Made by a program: the position numbers and the translations under genes. The notes below the pieces were generated by a model, which saw only the letters and a program-made list of their open reading frames with translations, had not been told where the DNA came from and did not search any database. Of a stretch of 64,000 bases of DNA, positions 34,991 to 43,702 are shown piece by piece; positions within the stretch are counted from its first letter, which is position 1; each line of letters starts with the position of its first letter. Location: contig JAJYEQ010000007.1 of the NCBI GenBank assembly GCA_021785695.1, positions 1-64,000 on the forward strand, given 5' to 3'. This DNA is from Actinomycetes bacterium (GTDB lineage: Bacteria; Actinomycetota; Acidimicrobiia; Acidimicrobiales; RAAP-2).

Positions 34991-35884
34991 ATGGCTGAGA
35001 CCGTGATTCAGGGATCGCCCGTGGACCCGGTGGAGCAGTTCCGATCGCTGCCCCTGCCGGCGTGGGAACGGCGAGGCGACTACGGCGACATCATCTACGA
35101 GGTCGGCGAGGGCATCGCACGCGTCACGATCAACCGCCCCGAGCGCCGCAACGCCTTCCGACCCCAGACCCTCTTCGAGCTGGCCGACGCGATGACGCAA
35201 GCTCGCGACGACACCCACGTCGGGGTGATCATCCTCACGGGAGCAGGCCCCGACGCGTTCTGCTCGGGGGGCGACCAGAAGATCCGTGGCTCGGACGGCT
35301 ACCTGGGCGATGACGACGTGGCCCGACAGGGCATCGGACGGCTGAACGTCCTCGATCTCCAAGTACAGATCCGTCGCCTGCCCAAGCCGGTCGTGGCGTC
35401 GGTCGCCGGATACGCCGTGGGCGGCGGCCACATCCTGCACTTGGTGTGCGACCTGACGATCGCGGCCGACAACGCCCGCTTCGGCCAGACCGGACCCCGC
35501 GTGGGATCCTTCGACGGCGGGTACGGCTCGTCGCTCCTGGCGCGCACCATCGGCCTCAAGCGCGCTAAGGAGGTCTGGTTCCTGTGCCGCCAGTACGACG
35601 CGGAGACCGCCCTCGAGTGGGGGCTGGTGAACGCCGTCGTGGCGCTCGACGAGCTCGAGCGCGAGACCGTCGCCTGGTGCCGCCAGATGCTGACCCTCTC
35701 GCCGATCGCCCTGCGCATGATCAAGGCTGGGATGAACGCGGCTGACGACGGCCTGGCGGGCGTCCAGCAGCTGGCCGGTGACGCCACCATGCTCTTCTAC
35801 ATGAGCGAGGAGGGCCAGGAGGGACGCAACGCCTTCGTCGAGCATCGCGCGCCGGACTTCCAGCGGTTTCCGCGCCGGCCGTGA
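34991..35884 (+). CDS. menB: 1,4-dihydroxy-2-naphthoyl-CoA synthase MenB
   Basis: A crotonase-fold enzyme closing the naphthoquinone ring from o-succinylbenzoyl-CoA. The 297 residues show '[20 protein letters not shown]', '[17 protein letters not shown]' (oxyanion hole), '[24 protein letters not shown]', and '[19 protein letters not shown]', the MenB-specific Asp-Gly segment. 'REKxxxDFxxFPRRP'-like tail '[12 protein letters not shown]' is also MenB. ATG 34991 starts in a CCATGG. The end overlaps menA by four bases. Confidence 0.96.
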   Translation: MAETVIQGSPVDPVEQFRSLPLPAWERRGDYGDIIYEVGEGIARVTINRPERRNAFRPQTLFELADAMTQARDDTHVGVIILTGAGPDAFCSGGDQKIRGSDGYLGDDDVARQGIGRLNVLDLQVQIRRLPKPVVASVAGYAVGGGHILHLVCDLTIAADNARFGQTGPRVGSFDGGYGSSLLARTIGLKRAKEVWFLCRQYDAETALEWGLVNAVVALDELERETVAWCRQMLTLSPIALRMIKAGMNAADDGLAGVQQLAGDATMLFYMSEEGQEGRNAFVEHRAPDFQRFPRRP

Positions 35885-36747
35885 GCCAGACGCCGGGCCC
35901 CGTGGGCCGGTGGGTGAGTGCGGCACGACCGCGGACGTTGCCGGCCGCCCTGGTCCCGGTGGCCGTGGGGGCGGCGACCGTCGGGCACGTGGCGTGGCTC
36001 AACAGCGCACTGGCCGGGATCGTGGCTCTGGGGCTGCAGATCGCGACCAACTTCGCCAACGACTACGCCGACGGGGTCCGGGGGACCGATGCGAAGCGTG
36101 TGGGCCCCTTCCGGCTCACGGCCTCTGGTCTGGTCCCGCCCGCGCGGGTGCGGGCCGCCGCCGCGGCGTCCTTCGCGGTGGCCGCGGTGGCCGGCCTGGT
36201 CCTGTCGGCACGGGCGTCGTGGTGGCTGGTGGCCCTGGGAGCCACGGCGATCCTGGCGGGCTACTTCTACACCGGTGGGCCCCGCCCCTACGGCTACCTC
36301 GGCCTGGGAGAGCTGTTCGTGCTGATCTACTTCGGGTTCGTGGCCACGGTGGGCACCGCGTTCGTGCAGCACCGCAGCATTCCGCCCACGGCCTGGTGGC
36401 TGGGCCTGACCACGGGCGCCATGGCGTGTGCGCTCCTGGAGGCGAACAACCTGCGCGATGCGGCCTCCGACCGCGCGGCGGGGAAGTTGACGCTGGCGGC
36501 GCGTCTCGGTCGGCGCGCTGGCGGATGGCTCTACGTGGTGTGGGTGCTGGCGGCGGTCGGGGGACTGGTCGGCGCGCACCTGTGGTGGGCGGCGCTGGCC
36601 GCGCTGCTGGTCTTCGTCCCCGCGTGGCGCCTGGCGACCTCGTCGCGCGAGGGGCGTGCCCTGCTGCCGCTGCTCGCCGCGTCGGCGCGCGGTCAGCTGC
36701 TGGTGGGTGCCTGTGCCGTCATTGCGCTGCGCCTGACCCTGCCGTGA
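35881..36747 (+). CDS. menA: DHNA polyprenyltransferase MenA
   Basis: A 288-residue UbiA-family membrane enzyme that prenylates and decarboxylates dihydroxynaphthoate to demethylmenaquinone. It begins '[20 protein letters not shown]', shows the first Asp-rich motif '[14 protein letters not shown]' and the second '[20 protein letters not shown]', and has about eight helices. GTG 35881 overlaps the menB stop. The last 29 bases overlap the end of the opposing menH gene. Its quinone product is the electron donor for the respiratory chain. Confidence 0.95.
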   Translation: MSQTPGPVGRWVSAARPRTLPAALVPVAVGAATVGHVAWLNSALAGIVALGLQIATNFANDYADGVRGTDAKRVGPFRLTASGLVPPARVRAAAAASFAVAAVAGLVLSARASWWLVALGATAILAGYFYTGGPRPYGYLGLGELFVLIYFGFVATVGTAFVQHRSIPPTAWWLGLTTGAMACALLEANNLRDAASDRAAGKLTLAARLGRRAGGWLYVVWVLAAVGGLVGAHLWWAALAALLVFVPAWRLATSSREGRALLPLLAASARGQLLVGACAVIALRLTLP

Positions 36748-37483
36748 GGAAGCGCGCCACGAGGTCGGCCACCTGCTCGGGTCGCTCCAGGTGGGCCGCG
36801 TGCCCGGCCCCGGCGACGACCTCGACGCGGCCCTGAGGAGCGCCGGAGGCAATCGCTCGCGCCTCGGCTGCGAACTTGTGGTCGCGTTCGCCCGCCAGGG
36901 CCAGCACGGGGACGGCGATGTCGACGAGGCGCCCGCCTAGCCACTCTTGGGTCCCGGTCCCGCACTGGCGCAGCGACCGGGCCAGACCGCGCGGATCCCC
37001 ACTGCGCGCGGCGCGCTCGCGGGGGTCGGAGCCCACGGTGGCCAACAGGGGCTGGGACAGCCACTCGTCGAGGAACCTCTCGGTGCCGATGGCCTCGAGG
37101 TGGCGGGCTCGGGCGTCGTCGTCGCGCCGCCGTTGCGCGCGCGCGATCGGGTCCTCGATCCCGCGCGTGGCCCCCAGGAGCACCAGTCGCGTCACGAGGT
37201 CCGGCCGGCGCAACACGAGGTGGAGAGCCACCCGGCCGCCGAAGGAGTACCCCCCTAGCGCGACGGGAGCATCCAGCGCCGCGGCCACGGTGTCGGCCAC
37301 GCTCTCGAGGTCTCCGCCCAGATCGCTGGAGTCGCCGTGGCCGGGCAGGTCCAGCGTCATCAGGTCGACCTGGTCTGCCAGAATGGAGCGGAACCGCCAC
37401 GCGCTGCGATGGGTCTGGGTGAACCCGTGGAGCCACAGCAGCGTCGGTCCGCGGCCCTCGTGGTGCACCCGGAGGAGTGACAT
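36719..37483 (-). CDS. menH: Alpha/beta hydrolase, probable MenH (SHCHC synthase)
   Basis: A 254-residue alpha/beta hydrolase with 'LLWLHGFTQTHRSAW' (oxyanion loop), nucleophile elbow 'ALGGYSFGGRVALHL', the Asp in 'LALAGERDHKFAAEA' and the His in 'AGAGHAAHLERPEQV'. The GYSFGGR elbow and the men context fit MenH, which releases pyruvate to form the cyclohexadiene intermediate after MenD. General hydrolases look similar, so the call leans on position. ATG 37483 lies head to head with the menD start with no gap. Confidence 0.8.
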   Translation of the reverse strand: MSLLRVHHEGRGPTLLWLHGFTQTHRSAWRFRSILADQVDLMTLDLPGHGDSSDLGGDLESVADTVAAALDAPVALGGYSFGGRVALHLVLRRPDLVTRLVLLGATRGIEDPIARAQRRRDDDARARHLEAIGTERFLDEWLSQPLLATVGSDPRERAARSGDPRGLARSLRQCGTGTQEWLGGRLVDIAVPVLALAGERDHKFAAEARAIASGAPQGRVEVVAGAGHAAHLERPEQVADLVARFLTAGSGAAQ

Positions 37484-39165
37484 TGGAGTCGAGCGTACCC
37501 ACCACTAGCGCGGTGCAGGCGAGCTTCGCGGCCACGCTGTTCGACGAGTGGTCCCGCCTGGGTCTGCGTGACGTCGTGCTGGGCCCGGGCTCCCGGTCGA
37601 CCCCGCTGGCTCTGGCGAGCGCGGCGGTCACTGGGCTGCACGTGGAGGTCCGCATCGACGAGAGGGGCGCCGGGTTCTTCGCTCTGGGCCGGGCCCTCGC
37701 CACGAGGCGGCCCGTCGCCCTGGTCGTGACGAGCGGAACGGCGGCCGCCGAGCTCCACGCCGCGATCGCCGAGGCCGACCTGGCCGTCGTGCCGCTGCTG
37801 GTCGTCACCGCCGACCGCCCGCCCGAGCTGCACGGTGTGGGAGCGGCCCAAACCATCGACCAGCTCCACCTCTACGGCGCGATGGTGCGGCGCTTCGATG
37901 ACGTGGGCGTTCCCCGGCTCGAGGCCCAGTCCACGTGGCGCCCCCTGGCCGCGCGCCTGTGGCGGGCAGCCTGCGGCATCGACGGGGTGCCGGGTCCCGT
38001 GCACCTCAACGTCCCGTTCGTCGAGCCGCTGGTCGCCGCGCCCGCGCCCTTGCCGGCCGGCCGTCCCGCCGGGCACCCCTGGCGCGCCGACGACGAGCTT
38101 GCCGTGGTGTCGGCGTCCGTCGACCTGCGGGGGCAGAAGGTGCTGGCCGTGGTGGGCCGTGGCGTGTCGGGTGTTACCGTGAGCGCGCTGCGGGCACTGG
38201 GCTGGGCGGTGATCGGGGACGCCACGGCGGTGGGTGCCCTGGCCCACGCCGACCCCCTGCTGCGCCACGACGGGTTCGCGCGACAGGCGCGGCCCGACGT
38301 CGTGGTGCGCCTCGGCGGCGCACCGGCCTCGCGCGGCGTCGCTCAGTGGATCGCGGCCTGGGGGGCCCCGGTGATCGCGTGGCGCGGGGCGGGGCCCGTG
38401 AGCGATCCCGACGGCCTCATCGAGCGGTCACTGCCCGGCCTGCCCGATGGGGCGGCTCCCCAGCTGGTGGCTGACGCGTCCTACGCCACGTGGTGGGAGG
38501 GCGCCAGCGACGGCGTCGAACGGCTCTTCGACCGCGACACGGCGCACACGGCTCTCGACGAGGTGATCGTGGCCCGCTTGGTGGTGCAGGCGGCGGGGCG
38601 GGCGGACGCCGCCGTGGTCGTGGGATCCTCGATGCCGGTGCGTGACGTGGAGTGGTGGGCCCCCCCGCGCACCACGCCCACGTACGCCAATCGGGGGGCC
38701 AACGGCATCGACGGGGTGGTGTCCACGGTGCTCGGCGTGGCGGCCGGGGGCCGCGCGGTGGGCCTGGTCGGTGACATCACGTTCCGCCACGACCTGTCGG
38801 GACTGGCCGATGGACTCGGGCCGCAAGGAGGGAGCTGCGCCCTGGTGGTGGCCGACAACGGGGGAGGCGGCATCTTCTCGTTCCTGTCCCAGGCCACGGC
38901 CGTGGAGCCGGCCTCCTTCGAGCGCCTCTTCGCCACGCCGCGGACCACGGACGTGGCTGCGGTGTCGCGCTCCCTGGGCCTCGACAGCGTGCGCGTCGCC
39001 ACGGCGGGCGACCTCGACCAGGCGATCGCCACGGCCCTGGAGCGTGGCGGACTCAGCGTGATCGTGGCCGACGTGCCCGACCGCTCGACCAACGTGGCGC
39101 GCCACGAGGAGTACGCGCGCGCGGCCGCGGCGGCCGCCGCCGCGGCCGCTAGCGTCGACCCGTGA
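37483..39165 (+). CDS. menD: SEPHCHC synthase MenD
   Basis: A thiamine-diphosphate enzyme joining isochorismate and 2-oxoglutarate, the first committed step to menaquinone. The 560 residues include 'VVLGPGSRSTPLALA', the ThDP Glu region 'EVRIDERGAGFFALGRA', 'VTSGTAAAELHAAIAEA' and 'ADRPPELHGVGAAQTIDQ'. The cofactor motif 'GDITFRHDLSGL' to 'VVADNGGGGIF' follows. A GGAGGA at 37471-37476 is 6 bases from TTG 37483, so I prefer TTG; GTG 37477 is in frame. The tail is a poly-Ala run before 'SVDP'. The stop overlaps ccdA. Confidence 0.93.
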   Translation: MESSVPTTSAVQASFAATLFDEWSRLGLRDVVLGPGSRSTPLALASAAVTGLHVEVRIDERGAGFFALGRALATRRPVALVVTSGTAAAELHAAIAEADLAVVPLLVVTADRPPELHGVGAAQTIDQLHLYGAMVRRFDDVGVPRLEAQSTWRPLAARLWRAACGIDGVPGPVHLNVPFVEPLVAAPAPLPAGRPAGHPWRADDELAVVSASVDLRGQKVLAVVGRGVSGVTVSALRALGWAVIGDATAVGALAHADPLLRHDGFARQARPDVVVRLGGAPASRGVAQWIAAWGAPVIAWRGAGPVSDPDGLIERSLPGLPDGAAPQLVADASYATWWEGASDGVERLFDRDTAHTALDEVIVARLVVQAAGRADAAVVVGSSMPVRDVEWWAPPRTTPTYANRGANGIDGVVSTVLGVAAGGRAVGLVGDITFRHDLSGLADGLGPQGGSCALVVADNGGGGIFSFLSQATAVEPASFERLFATPRTTDVAAVSRSLGLDSVRVATAGDLDQAIATALERGGLSVIVADVPDRSTNVARHEEYARAAAAAAAAAASVDP

Positions 39166-39902
39166 TCGCGGCCCTGCCCAGCTCACTGGTCGCTGCCTTT
39201 CCCCTGGCCTTCGCGGCCGGGTTGCTGTCCTTTGTCTCGCCGTGCGTCTTGCCGCTGCTCCCGGGGTACGTCGCGTTCCTCGGGGGTGCCGTGGGCACCT
39301 CGGGGACCCGCAGCCGCGGGCGAGCCCTGCGGGGCTCCCTGGCCTTCGTGGCCGGCTTCGCGATCGTGTTCGTCAGCTTTGGGGCACTCTTCGGTGGGCT
39401 GGGTTCGGCGCTGCGCACCCACCAGCGGGGTCTCGAGATCGGCTTCGGCGCCATCACGATCCTGATGGGCCTGTTCTTTGCCCAGTTCTGGCCGGGCTCG
39501 TGGCTCCAGCGCGAGCGTCGCGTGCACCACGTGCCGCGAGCGACGGTGGCGGGGGCGGGCGTCCTCGGGGTCACCTTCGCGCTCGGGTGGACGCCGTGCA
39601 TCGGCCCGACCCTGGCCGCGATCTTGGGCCTGGCGGCCTCGTCGTCGGGCGCCACGGCACTGCGCGGCTCCCTGCTGGCCTTCGTCTACTGCTGGGGCCT
39701 CGGGGTGCCCTTCGTGGCCGCCGCGTGGGCCAGCGACTGGATGGCGAAGGCCTCCGCGCGCCTACGCCGCCACCTGGCGACGGTCGGGCGGATCGGTGGC
39801 GTCGTGCTCATCGCCATCGGCGTGGCCGAGATGACCGGTGCATGGTCGAGCTTCGTCCTGTGGCTCCAGGTCCACTTCCCGGCCACCACGGCACTCCTGT
39901 AG
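39162..39902 (+). CDS. ccdA: CcdA/DsbD-type cytochrome c biogenesis membrane protein
   Basis: A 246-residue six-helix protein carrying electrons from cytoplasmic thioredoxin to outside thiols, needed for cytochrome c or other thiol-disulfide proteins. Its redox cysteines are in 'LSFVSPCVLPLLPGYVAFL' (Cys28) and 'ALGWTPCIGPTLAAIL'. The proline-flanked Cys pair is the hallmark. GTG 39162 overlaps the menD stop by four bases. No ResB/ResC genes follow directly, so the partner system is elsewhere. Confidence 0.92.
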   Translation: MIAALPSSLVAAFPLAFAAGLLSFVSPCVLPLLPGYVAFLGGAVGTSGTRSRGRALRGSLAFVAGFAIVFVSFGALFGGLGSALRTHQRGLEIGFGAITILMGLFFAQFWPGSWLQRERRVHHVPRATVAGAGVLGVTFALGWTPCIGPTLAAILGLAASSSGATALRGSLLAFVYCWGLGVPFVAAAWASDWMAKASARLRRHLATVGRIGGVVLIAIGVAEMTGAWSSFVLWLQVHFPATTALL

Positions 39903-39931
39903 CCCAGAGTCGCGCTCGTAGACTGGCCGCC

Positions 39932-41215
39932 ATGGCGCTGCGGCAGGACTGGGAGTTTCGAGGCTTGGTGTACCAGAGCACCGATCCGGCGCTGCTGGAC
40001 TACCTGGGCGCGGGCGGGCGCACCGCGTACATCGGGTTCGATCCCACGGCGTCGTCGCTGCACCTGGGAAGCCTGCTGCAGCTGTGCAACCTGCGACGGC
40101 TCCAAGAGGCCGGCAACCGTCCCGTGGCACTGGCTGGGGGAGGCACCGGCCTCATCGGCGATCCCAGCTTCAAGGACGCCGAGCGTCGCCTGCTCGACGC
40201 GGACGAACTGGCGGCGAACCTCGAGGGGATCCGGGTCCAGCTGGAGCGCTTCCTCGACTTCTCGCCGGCGGCGGGTGCCGCCCAGGCGGTGCTGGCCGAC
40301 AACGCCACGTGGCTGACGTCGATCTCGGTCACCGACTTCCTGCGGCAGGTGGGTAAGCACTTCACGGTGAATCAGATGGTGGCCAAGGAGTCCGTGCGCA
40401 GCCGGCTCGACCGCCCCGACAGCGGGTTGTCGTTCACCGAGTTCACCTACATGCTGCTGCAGGCCTACGACTTCCTGGAGCTGCACCGGCGCTACGACTG
40501 CACGGTGCAGCTGGGGGGCTCGGACCAGTGGGGCAACATCACCATGGGCGCCGAGCTGGTCCACAAGGTGACCGGACACAGCGCCTACGGGCTGACCTCC
40601 CCCCTCCTGGTGCGCTCCGATGGCCGTAAGTACGGCAAGTCCGAGGGCGGCAACGAGCGGGTCTGGCTCGACGCCGAGATGACCTCACCGTTTGCGCTGC
40701 ACCAGTTCCTCTTGAACTCCGAGGATGCCCTGGTCCCAACGCTCCTACGGTTCTTCACGTTCCTCGATCACGACACGATCGCCCAGCTCGACGTGGACAC
40801 GCGCGAGCACCCCGCCGAGCGGCGGGGCCAGCGTGCCCTGGCCAACGCCGTCGTCGCCCTGGTGCACGATGAGCACGCCGCGGCGCAGGCGGACCGCGCC
40901 GGGCGGGCACTGTTCTCCGAGGAGATCGCCGACCTGGACGAGAAGCTCCTGCTCGAGGTCGTGGCCGATGCCCCGAGCAGCACGATCGCGCGCGAGAGGA
41001 TGCGCGAGGGCGTGGGGCCGGTCGATCTCCTGGTCGAGACGGGCCTGGCGGCCTCTCGGGCCCAAGCGCGTCGATTCCTCGACCAAGGGGGGGTCTACAT
41101 CAACAACGTGCGGGCCGTGGCCGACCAGCCCGTGGACCTCACCCAGGCTCTCCACGGCCGGTACGTGGTCCTGCGGCGGGGCCCCCGACAGCTCCACCTG
41201 GTCGTCGTGGCATGA
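39932..41215 (+). CDS. tyrS: Tyrosyl-tRNA synthetase
   Basis: Charges tRNA-Tyr. The 427-residue class I synthetase has the HIGH-like 'DPTASSLHLGSLLQL', 'LGGSDQWGNITMG' (tyrosine-binding), and the KMSKS-like loop 'GRKYGKSEGG'. A C-terminal S4 domain follows ('GLAASRAQARRFLDQGGVYINN'). ATG 39932 follows ccdA by 29 bases. The end overlaps a lipoprotein gene by four bases. Bacterial TyrRS are normally about 420 residues, so it is complete. Confidence 0.97.
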   Translation: MALRQDWEFRGLVYQSTDPALLDYLGAGGRTAYIGFDPTASSLHLGSLLQLCNLRRLQEAGNRPVALAGGGTGLIGDPSFKDAERRLLDADELAANLEGIRVQLERFLDFSPAAGAAQAVLADNATWLTSISVTDFLRQVGKHFTVNQMVAKESVRSRLDRPDSGLSFTEFTYMLLQAYDFLELHRRYDCTVQLGGSDQWGNITMGAELVHKVTGHSAYGLTSPLLVRSDGRKYGKSEGGNERVWLDAEMTSPFALHQFLLNSEDALVPTLLRFFTFLDHDTIAQLDVDTREHPAERRGQRALANAVVALVHDEHAAAQADRAGRALFSEEIADLDEKLLLEVVADAPSSTIARERMREGVGPVDLLVETGLAASRAQARRFLDQGGVYINNVRAVADQPVDLTQALHGRYVVLRRGPRQLHLVVVA

Positions 41216-41643
41216 TCCGGCGGGCGGCCGCCGTGGTGGCCGCCGCGGTGGTGCTCGCCGCGTGCGGCACGGTGCGCACGCCCGGCCAGGCCCTGCACTC
41301 GTGGTCGGTGGAGAGTGGGTTCTCCGCGGCGGTCGCCACGCTGCACCGTGACGCCGTGTCGGCCGCCCAGGTGCTACGCGGACCCCAGCCCACCGCCCAG
41401 CGGCTCCACCTGGTATGCGCCGTGTTGCTGGTGGACGCCGAGGCGGCCAACGCGTCGCTGCCTACGCCCGTCGACCAGGTCACGCACCTGCTGTCGCGCG
41501 CCTACGGCTCGCTGGGCGCGGGCGCGCACCTGTGCTACGGGGCGACCGGCGCGGGCGGGCGCCGGGCCGCAGTGGCGCAGCTCCAGCGGGCAGTGGCCCA
41601 GCTGGCCGAGGGGCGTGCGGCTCTGGCCGCGCTGTCGGGCTAG
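41212..41643 (+). CDS. Small predicted lipoprotein
   Basis: A 143-residue secreted protein of unknown function. The N-terminus 'MIRRAAAVVAAAVVLAACG' is a signal peptide with lipobox LAAC (Cys18), a substrate for Lgt and the variant LspA in this window. The mature part is helical, with 'GFSAAVATLHRDAVSAAQVL', 'LHLVCAVLLVDAEAANASL' and 'AHLCYGATG'. Two cysteines (about residues 66 and 104) could pair. It overlaps the tyrS stop by four bases and shares CTAG with the opposing gene. Confidence 0.72.
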   Translation: MIRRAAAVVAAAVVLAACGTVRTPGQALHSWSVESGFSAAVATLHRDAVSAAQVLRGPQPTAQRLHLVCAVLLVDAEAANASLPTPVDQVTHLLSRAYGSLGAGAHLCYGATGAGGRRAAVAQLQRAVAQLAEGRAALAALSG

Positions 41644-41864
41644 GACGGGCGCGGGCGCAGGTCGATGCTCAGGTGGAGGATCCCATCTTCCAAGACGGCT
41701 TCGGCGTCACCGAGCATGGCGAAGTCCTGGAAGTCGAGCTGGGCGGCCTCGGCGAAGCGCTGGCGCTCGGGTCCCTCCACCGGGGGCAGTCCCCGGCGGC
41801 GCACGGCGTCCGCCCTCTCGCGAAAGCGCGCGATCATGTCGTTGGGGTCAAAGCCGCTCGCCAC
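41640..41864 (-). CDS. Small hypothetical protein
   Basis: A 74-residue protein, 'ASGFDPNDMIARFRERADAVRRRGLPPVEGPERQRFAEAA' and a C-terminal 'LDFQDFAMLGDAEAVLEDGILHLSIDLRPR'. The first half looks like a charged helix pair and the second like two beta strands. No domain is recognised. It starts GTG 41864 (ATG 41837 is an alternative). It is divergent from the 70-residue gene at 41984 and has normal codon use, so I take it as real. Confidence 0.6.
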   Translation of the reverse strand: MASGFDPNDMIARFRERADAVRRRGLPPVEGPERQRFAEAAQLDFQDFAMLGDAEAVLEDGILHLSIDLRPRPS

Positions 41865-41899
41865 GCCGAGATGTTAGGTCGATGTGGTCGTTGGCGGGG

Positions 41900-41911
41900 T
41901 ACCAATTGGTA
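41900..41911. promoter_or_regulatory. Perfect 12-bp palindrome in divergent gap
   Basis: TACCAATTGGTA is perfectly symmetric and lies in the 119-base divergent gap between the small minus gene (start 41864) and the plus gene at 41984. A TAGTAT (41910-41915) overlapping its edge may be a -10 element. AT-rich and symmetric in GC-rich surroundings, it could be an operator. No regulator is linked. Confidence 0.35.
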
Positions 41912-41983
41912 GTATCGACCATGGCGTGCGGGTCCAGCGCCGGGTTGCCGCCAGGTATGGCCCGCGACCAGTGAGGAGTTGCC

Positions 41984-42196
41984 GTGAAAAAGGGTCGCCA
42001 TCGTCGCTTCGTCGAAGCCCGCGAGCTCAAGCGATCCACGGGTCCTCAGGCGACGGCGTGCCCGGAGTGCGGGGCGGCACCCGACGACGTTCACGCCGAG
42101 TGGTGCCTGGCCGAGGAGGATCGCTACGACGAGATCCTGGGCAGCCTGCCTCGCGCGGACGTCGCCGAGGACGACCCCCTGGCCGCCGAGAGCTGA
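41984..42196 (+). CDS. Small protein with zinc-binding-like motif
   Basis: A 70-residue basic then acidic protein starting 'VKKGRHRRFVEARELKR'. The middle has 'ACPECGAAPDDVHAEWCLAEED', a C-x2-C plus H-x3-C set that could bind one zinc, as in many short actinobacterial proteins. The acidic end 'ADVAEDDPLAAES' is probably disordered. GTG 41984 follows GAGGAG at 41973-41978. The function is unknown. Its stop lies in the hairpin shared with the next gene. Confidence 0.65.
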   Translation: MKKGRHRRFVEARELKRSTGPQATACPECGAAPDDVHAEWCLAEEDRYDEILGSLPRADVAEDDPLAAES

Positions 42197-42207
42197 GCTT
42201 CTCAGCT
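42191..42207. terminator. Bidirectional hairpin containing both stop codons
   Basis: AGCTGAG (42191-42197) and CTCAGCT (42201-42207) pair perfectly around loop CTT. The plus gene's TGA (42194-42196) is in one arm, and the minus gene's stop (42202-42204 complement) is in the other. It is placed where a two-way terminator would be, though it has no T-tract. Confidence 0.45.
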
Positions 42208-42948
42208 GCGGGGGGCGCGCCGCCGGGGAACGGCGACGGGGCGCGCCGCCGGGCGCGGCTTCGCGCGAGCCTCCAGGTAGGTGAGCAGTCGCGCGTAGAC
42301 CCGAGGGCCCACCATCGCCGTGAGCTCGTCGGCCATCTCGTCGGCCACGCGGCGCGTGCCGACATAGGCGTCGGGAGACTGGGTGCACCACCAGTGGAAG
42401 TCATCACCGCCCGAGCCCCAGTGGCGGCGTAGCCACGGGCCGATGTGCGTCACCACGTGCCCGGAGTCGGTGACGTGATCCTCGCGGTGCAAGGGGAGCT
42501 GCCAGCACACGTCGGGCTTGACGCCCACGTAGCTGCGCCCCTCGTCGCGGGCCAGCAGGTGCAGGGCGCAGCCGGGCCCGCGGGCGAAGTCGGGCCGGTT
42601 CAAGAAGATGCAGGCGTCGTCGACCAGCCGCGTCATGAGCTCACCCGAGCGGGTGACGCGAGTCGTGGCGCGCCGGGTGCGGCGGTGGTTCTGCCACTGC
42701 TCGGGCGTGAGCCGGGTGGCGGCCTCCTCGACGCGCTGGCGATCGGCCTCGTCGGTCAGGTGCGCCCCGTAGCTGCAGCAGCCCTGGGCGAGCTCCGGCG
42801 TCGCCTCGGTCAAGACGCCCTGGCAGCCCTGCCCGAATATGCAGGTCCAGGCACTGGCCAAGAAGGTGACGTCGAGCATCCAGGTCCGTTGCTCGCGGTC
42901 GTCGTCGAAGGCCACCCACTCGTGCGTGTCGGCGGGGGGCATGCTCAC
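42202..42948 (-). CDS. Cysteine-rich conserved hypothetical protein
   Basis: A 248-residue protein with Cys clusters 'WTCIFGQGCQGVLTE' and 'QGCCSYGAHL' in the first 60 residues, then 'RPDFARGPGCALHLLA', 'KPDVCWQLPLHREDHV' and 'HWWCTQSPDAYVG'. The CxxxxxC...CC pattern recalls YkgJ-like metal-cluster proteins, so Fe-S or zinc binding is likely, but the function is unknown. The tail 'RPAARPVAVPRRRAPRS' is basic. GTG 42948 and ATG 42942 are both possible starts. It is divergent from nfuA. Confidence 0.68.
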   Translation of the reverse strand: MSMPPADTHEWVAFDDDREQRTWMLDVTFLASAWTCIFGQGCQGVLTEATPELAQGCCSYGAHLTDEADRQRVEEAATRLTPEQWQNHRRTRRATTRVTRSGELMTRLVDDACIFLNRPDFARGPGCALHLLARDEGRSYVGVKPDVCWQLPLHREDHVTDSGHVVTHIGPWLRRHWGSGGDDFHWWCTQSPDAYVGTRRVADEMADELTAMVGPRVYARLLTYLEARAKPRPAARPVAVPRRRAPRS

Positions 42949-43004
42949 GGGTCGAACCTAGTACGGTCGGTCGAGCGCTCTGAGCCCGCCTCTACACTGG
43001 CAGG

Positions 43005-43658
43005 GTGACGACCGTGGATAGCGCCGAGATCCTGACCATCACCGACGAAGCGCGCAATGTCGTGCTCGACGCCTTGACCAATGAGGAGCGCAGCGACGAG
43101 CTGGCACTGTGGGTCGAGGTCACCGGGACCCGCTTGGGGGGCTACACCTACGACCTGTACTTCTCAGACCTGGCCGACGTGCCCGCCGGCGCCTCGGTGA
43201 CGCGCGACGGCGAGGTCAGCATCGTCGTGCCGGCTCCGAGCATCGAGCGCCTGCGGGGCAGCCGCCTGGAGTTCGCCGCCAATGGCGGCGGCGGCCTGGT
43301 GCTGGTGAATCCGAACGCGCCCGCGCCCAGCGAGATGTACCCGGGTGTGCCCGCCGACATCTTGAGCCTGGGCGTGACGGGCCCGCTGGCCCAGCGCGCC
43401 ATCGCCGTGCTCGACGAGACGATCAACCCCTCCATCGCCTCGCACGGCGGCGTGGCCGACCTCGTCGCCCTCGATGAGGGCAAGCGAGTGGCCTACATCG
43501 TCATGGGCGGTGGCTGCCAGGGATGCTCGCTGAGCCGGATGACGCTGTCCCAGGGGATCGAGAAGGCTCTCGTGGAGGCCATCCCCGAGCTGACGGGCGT
43601 CGTGGACGTCACCGACCACGCCTCGGGGACCAACCCCTTCTACGGCGAGGAGTCCTGA
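43005..43658 (+). CDS. nfuA: NfuA-type Fe-S cluster biogenesis protein
   Basis: A 217-residue two-domain Fe-S carrier. Residues about 1-100 resemble a degenerate A-type (IscA/HesB-like) domain ('EARNVVLDALTNEER', 'FYFxDLADVPAG'-like 'YFSDLADVPAG') without its cysteines. The C-terminal Nfu domain has 'NPSIASHGGVADLVALDEGKR' and the cluster-binding CxxC in 'VMGGGCQGCSLSRMTL'. It delivers 4Fe-4S clusters to apo-proteins. GTG 43005 stands 56 bases from the divergent cysteine-rich gene. Confidence 0.88.
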   Translation: MTTVDSAEILTITDEARNVVLDALTNEERSDELALWVEVTGTRLGGYTYDLYFSDLADVPAGASVTRDGEVSIVVPAPSIERLRGSRLEFAANGGGGLVLVNPNAPAPSEMYPGVPADILSLGVTGPLAQRAIAVLDETINPSIASHGGVADLVALDEGKRVAYIVMGGGCQGCSLSRMTLSQGIEKALVEAIPELTGVVDVTDHASGTNPFYGEES

Positions 43659-43702
43659 CGAGGGCCCCCGCGGGGGCGCGGACGCGGCCCTAGACTCGGG
43701 CG

